NCBI GenBank assembly: GCA_025937075.1
Contig: JAICSD010000049.1
Coordinates: forward strand, 1-15,325
DNA length: 15,325 nucleotides
Reading direction: 5' to 3'
DNA from: Vicinamibacteria bacterium
GTDB lineage: Bacteria > Acidobacteriota > Vicinamibacteria > Vicinamibacterales > 2-12-FULL-66-21
The notes below the pieces were generated by a model that had not been told where the DNA came from, made no database searches, and saw only the letters and a list, made by a program, of their open reading frames with translations. How positions within the stretch are numbered: position 1 is the stretch's first letter; every line of letters starts with the position of its first letter. The position numbers were made by a program, and so were the translations under genes. Below are positions 13,534 to 15,325 of this stretch, in pieces.

Positions 13534-13716
13534 ATGCCGAATCCCAAACGGAGACATTCGAAGACGCGGACGGCGAAGCGCCGCACGCACGACGCGCTCG
13601 CGCCGATCGGCCGCAGCGAATGCCCGCAGTGTCACGAGTCCAAGCTGCCGCACCAGGTCTGCCCCCATTGCGGCTACTACCGCGGACGTCAGGTCAAGCC
13701 GGTCGAAGAAGCCTAG
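13534..13716 (+). CDS. rpmF: 50S ribosomal protein L32
   Basis: The 60-residue product opens with MPNPKRRHSKTRTAKRRTHD, the near-universal L32 start, and carries four cysteines (Cys30, Cys33, Cys43, Cys46 in CPQC and CPHC) that bind zinc, the C+ form of the protein. L32 sits in the large subunit near the exit side. The start at ATG 13534 is fixed by the family N-terminus and by AAAGGAGA 10 bases upstream. An in-frame GTG at 13486 with its own Shine-Dalgarno would add MKGAPPSEVKKGELTF. The gene lies between yceD and plsX as in many bacteria, and its stop is in the same frame as plsX, with 18 bases between it and the proposed ATC start of plsX. Confidence 0.97.
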   Translation: MPNPKRRHSKTRTAKRRTHDALAPIGRSECPQCHESKLPHQVCPHCGYYRGRQVKPVEEA

Positions 13717-13734
13717 GCGAGGACGCCGACGCGT

Positions 13735-14736
13735 ATCCGGATCGCTGTGGACGCGATGGGCGGGGACGGCGGTCCTGCCGTCATCGTGGAGGGCGCGCTC
13801 GTCGCGGCGCGGCATCAGCAGATCGCGCTGCTGCTGGTGGGCGCGGCGGAGAGGATCGAATCGGAGCTCTCGCGGCATCGCGCGGCGCGCGGTCTCGACA
13901 TTCAAATCGCCGACGCGCCCGAACGGATTGACATGGACGAGGATGCCGCGGCGTCATTGCGACGGAAGGGTCGAGCCTCGATCCGGATCGCGGCGGAGGC
14001 GGTGCGGGATGGCGGCGCGGCGGCGTTGTTCAGCGCCGGCCACACCGGCGCCACGGTTCTCGCCGCGCACGCCGCGTTCGGGATGCTGCCGGGCGTCGAC
14101 CGTCCCGCGCTCGCCGCGATCATTCCGACGCGCCATGCTCCGGCGGTCCTTCTCGACGCGGGAGCGTCCGTAGGCTGCCGGCCGGCGCATCTGGTCCAGT
14201 TCGCCGTGATGGGATCCGCGTACGCGCGCGTCGCGCTCGGGCGCGAACGGCCGTCGGTCGGCCTGCTCTCGATAGGCGAAGAGGAAAGCAAAGGCAACGA
14301 CCTCACCCGCGAAGCCCATCGTCTGCTCAAGCATGCACCGATTCATTTCGTTGGCAACGTCGAAGGACGCGATGTGTACGCCGGAACCGCGGACGTGATC
14401 GTCTGCGACGGCTTCACGGGGAACGTGACATTGAAGGTCAGCGAGGGACTCGTCGAGGCGGTGGAAGCGCTCCTCCATGAGGAGCTGTCGTCCACCTACG
14501 GCGGGCGCGTCGGATTCGCGCTGTCGCGCCAGGCATTCCGCCGGTTCCGTCGTCGCGTCGACTATTCGGAGTACGGCGGTGCACCGCTCGTCGGCCTCGA
14601 CGGCCTCGCCATCGTCGGCCACGGCAGGTCGTCGGCGAAGGCCGTTGCCAATGCAGTCGCAATGGCCGCGCGTGCGGTGCGCGAAGACCTGGTTGGGCGT
14701 CTCGCGCATGATCTGAATCAAATTCACCTGTCATGA
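13735..14736 (+). CDS. plsX: Phosphate acyltransferase PlsX, probable ATC start
   Basis: PlsX makes acyl-phosphate from acyl-ACP for the PlsY route to phosphatidic acid, at the inner face of the membrane. Landmarks are AVDAMGGDGGPAVIVEGAL, the FSAGHTGATVLAA glycine loop, RPALAAIIPTR, VLLDAGASVGCRPAHLVQFAVMG, LLSIGEEESKGNDLT, and DVIVCDGFTGNVTLKVSEG. It then has EYGGAPLVGLDGLAIVGHGRSSAKA, a near-universal PlsX ending. Read from ATC 13735, the protein is 333 residues and opens (M)RIAVDAMGGD, the textbook start. The first standard start, GTG 13747, would cut the first beta strand (RIAV). No ATG, GTG, TTG or CTG occurs in frame between the rpmF stop and 13747. GAGGA (13719-13723) lies 11 bases before the ATC. 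The stop overlaps the fabD ATG (ATGA). Confidence 0.93.
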   Translation: MRIAVDAMGGDGGPAVIVEGALVAARHQQIALLLVGAAERIESELSRHRAARGLDIQIADAPERIDMDEDAAASLRRKGRASIRIAAEAVRDGGAAALFSAGHTGATVLAAHAAFGMLPGVDRPALAAIIPTRHAPAVLLDAGASVGCRPAHLVQFAVMGSAYARVALGRERPSVGLLSIGEEESKGNDLTREAHRLLKHAPIHFVGNVEGRDVYAGTADVIVCDGFTGNVTLKVSEGLVEAVEALLHEELSSTYGGRVGFALSRQAFRRFRRRVDYSEYGGAPLVGLDGLAIVGHGRSSAKAVANAVAMAARAVREDLVGRLAHDLNQIHLS

Positions 14737-15325
14737 ACGCGTTCGTTTTTCCAGGTCAGGGTTCGCAGAAGATCGGAATGGGCAAGGCGCTGGCAGATGC
14801 GTTTCCGATCTGCCGCGAAACGTTCGAAGAAGCCGACGCCGCGCTTGGCGATCGGCTGAGCACGCTGTGCTTCGAAGGTCCTGACGATCGCCTCACGCTC
14901 ACCGAGAATACGCAGCCGGCGATTCTTGCGATGAGCACCGCCGTGGACCGGCTGGTGCGGTCATTCAATATTCGCGCGTCCATGGCGGCCGGGCACAGCC
15001 TCGGCGAGTATTCCGCGCATGTGGCTGCCGGTACGCTATCCTTCGCGGATGCTCTGCGGACCGTCCGGCGACGTGGACGATACATGCAGGAGGCGGTCCC
15101 TGTCGGAGAAGGCGCGATGGCGGCGATCCTCGGGCTGGATGCAGACGGCGTGGCGCGGGCCTGCGCGGAATCCGCGGACGGCCAGGTCGTTGCTCCTGCC
15201 AACCTCAATGCGCCCGGACAGGTCGTGATTGCGGGCCACACCGCGGCGGTCGCGCGCGCCGGCGAGCGCGCGAAGGAGCACGGTGCGTACCGCGTTATAC
15301 CGCTGGCCGACAGCGAACCGTTCCA
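14733..15325 (+). CDS. fabD: Malonyl-CoA-ACP transacylase FabD (3' end outside window)
   Basis: FabD moves malonyl groups from CoA to acyl carrier protein for fatty acid elongation. The first 197 residues are present and the frame is open at the window edge. Visible are MNAFVFPGQGSQKIGMGKAL with the GQGSQ oxyanion segment, LTENTQPAILAMSTA, the nucleophile Ser89 in GHSLGEYSAHVAAG, the substrate-carboxylate-binding region RRRGRYMQEAVPVGEGAMAAI with its arginine, and NLNAPGQVVIAG. The ATG at 14733 overlaps the plsX stop as ATGA, so translation is probably coupled. In many bacteria fabH lies between plsX and fabD; it is absent here. Confidence 0.96.
   Translation, partial: MNAFVFPGQGSQKIGMGKALADAFPICRETFEEADAALGDRLSTLCFEGPDDRLTLTENTQPAILAMSTAVDRLVRSFNIRASMAAGHSLGEYSAHVAAGTLSFADALRTVRRRGRYMQEAVPVGEGAMAAILGLDADGVARACAESADGQVVAPANLNAPGQVVIAGHTAAVARAGERAKEHGAYRVIPLADSEPF

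Overview
The window is GC-rich, bacterial and densely coding. Every supported gene lies on the + strand, and many junctions overlap by a few bases. The set of genes (futalosine-route menaquinone biosynthesis, a TonB/TolA-type transducer, and a yceD-rpmF-plsX-fabD block) and the short hairpin repeats between genes suggest a Gram-negative soil or environmental lineage. Acidobacteriota of the Vicinamibacteria type is my best guess; this is inference, as no rRNA is present.

Layout. Bases 1-596 hold the 3' part of an unrecognised gene. Bases 710-1867 encode a PLP-dependent Cys/Met-metabolism (trans-sulfuration) enzyme, with a hairpin of one repeat family on each side. Bases 1934-6042 form a tight run: a secreted two-lobed pepsin/retropepsin-like protein, mqnA, mqnC and an MqnX-type amidohydrolase. 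After a nested inverted repeat (6049-6111) come a UbiA-family prenyltransferase, a UbiX flavin prenyltransferase and a UbiE/MenG methyltransferase (6123-8354). These six enzymes cover early, middle and late steps of menaquinone synthesis through futalosine; mqnE, mqnD, a futalosine hydrolase and ubiD are not in view. A probable promoter then precedes tonB, a 30-residue membrane microprotein, miaA and deoB (8405-11586), joined by ATGA and GTGA overlaps and a 7-base gap. A 102-base palindromic repeat separates these from a dGTPase-like HD hydrolase (11758-12789). The last block (12918 to the end) is yceD, rpmF, plsX and fabD, the classic ribosomal-protein/fatty-acid cluster but without fabH between plsX and fabD.

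Most notable observations. (1) Both mqnA and plsX lack any ATG, GTG, TTG or CTG codon at the place where the family's N-terminus begins, and both have an ATC exactly there; for mqnA a perfect AGGAGG sits six bases upstream. Two independent cases in one 15-kb window suggest real AUC initiation rather than one base error. (2) Four intergenic or junction hairpins share a CTGAA(A/G) loop, and three of them start at a stop codon; one has become the coding 5' end of ubiX. (3) A 30-residue membrane ORF is locked between tonB and miaA by stop/start overlaps. (4) rpmF has two in-frame start sites, each with a Shine-Dalgarno sequence, and the upstream one overlaps a hairpin.
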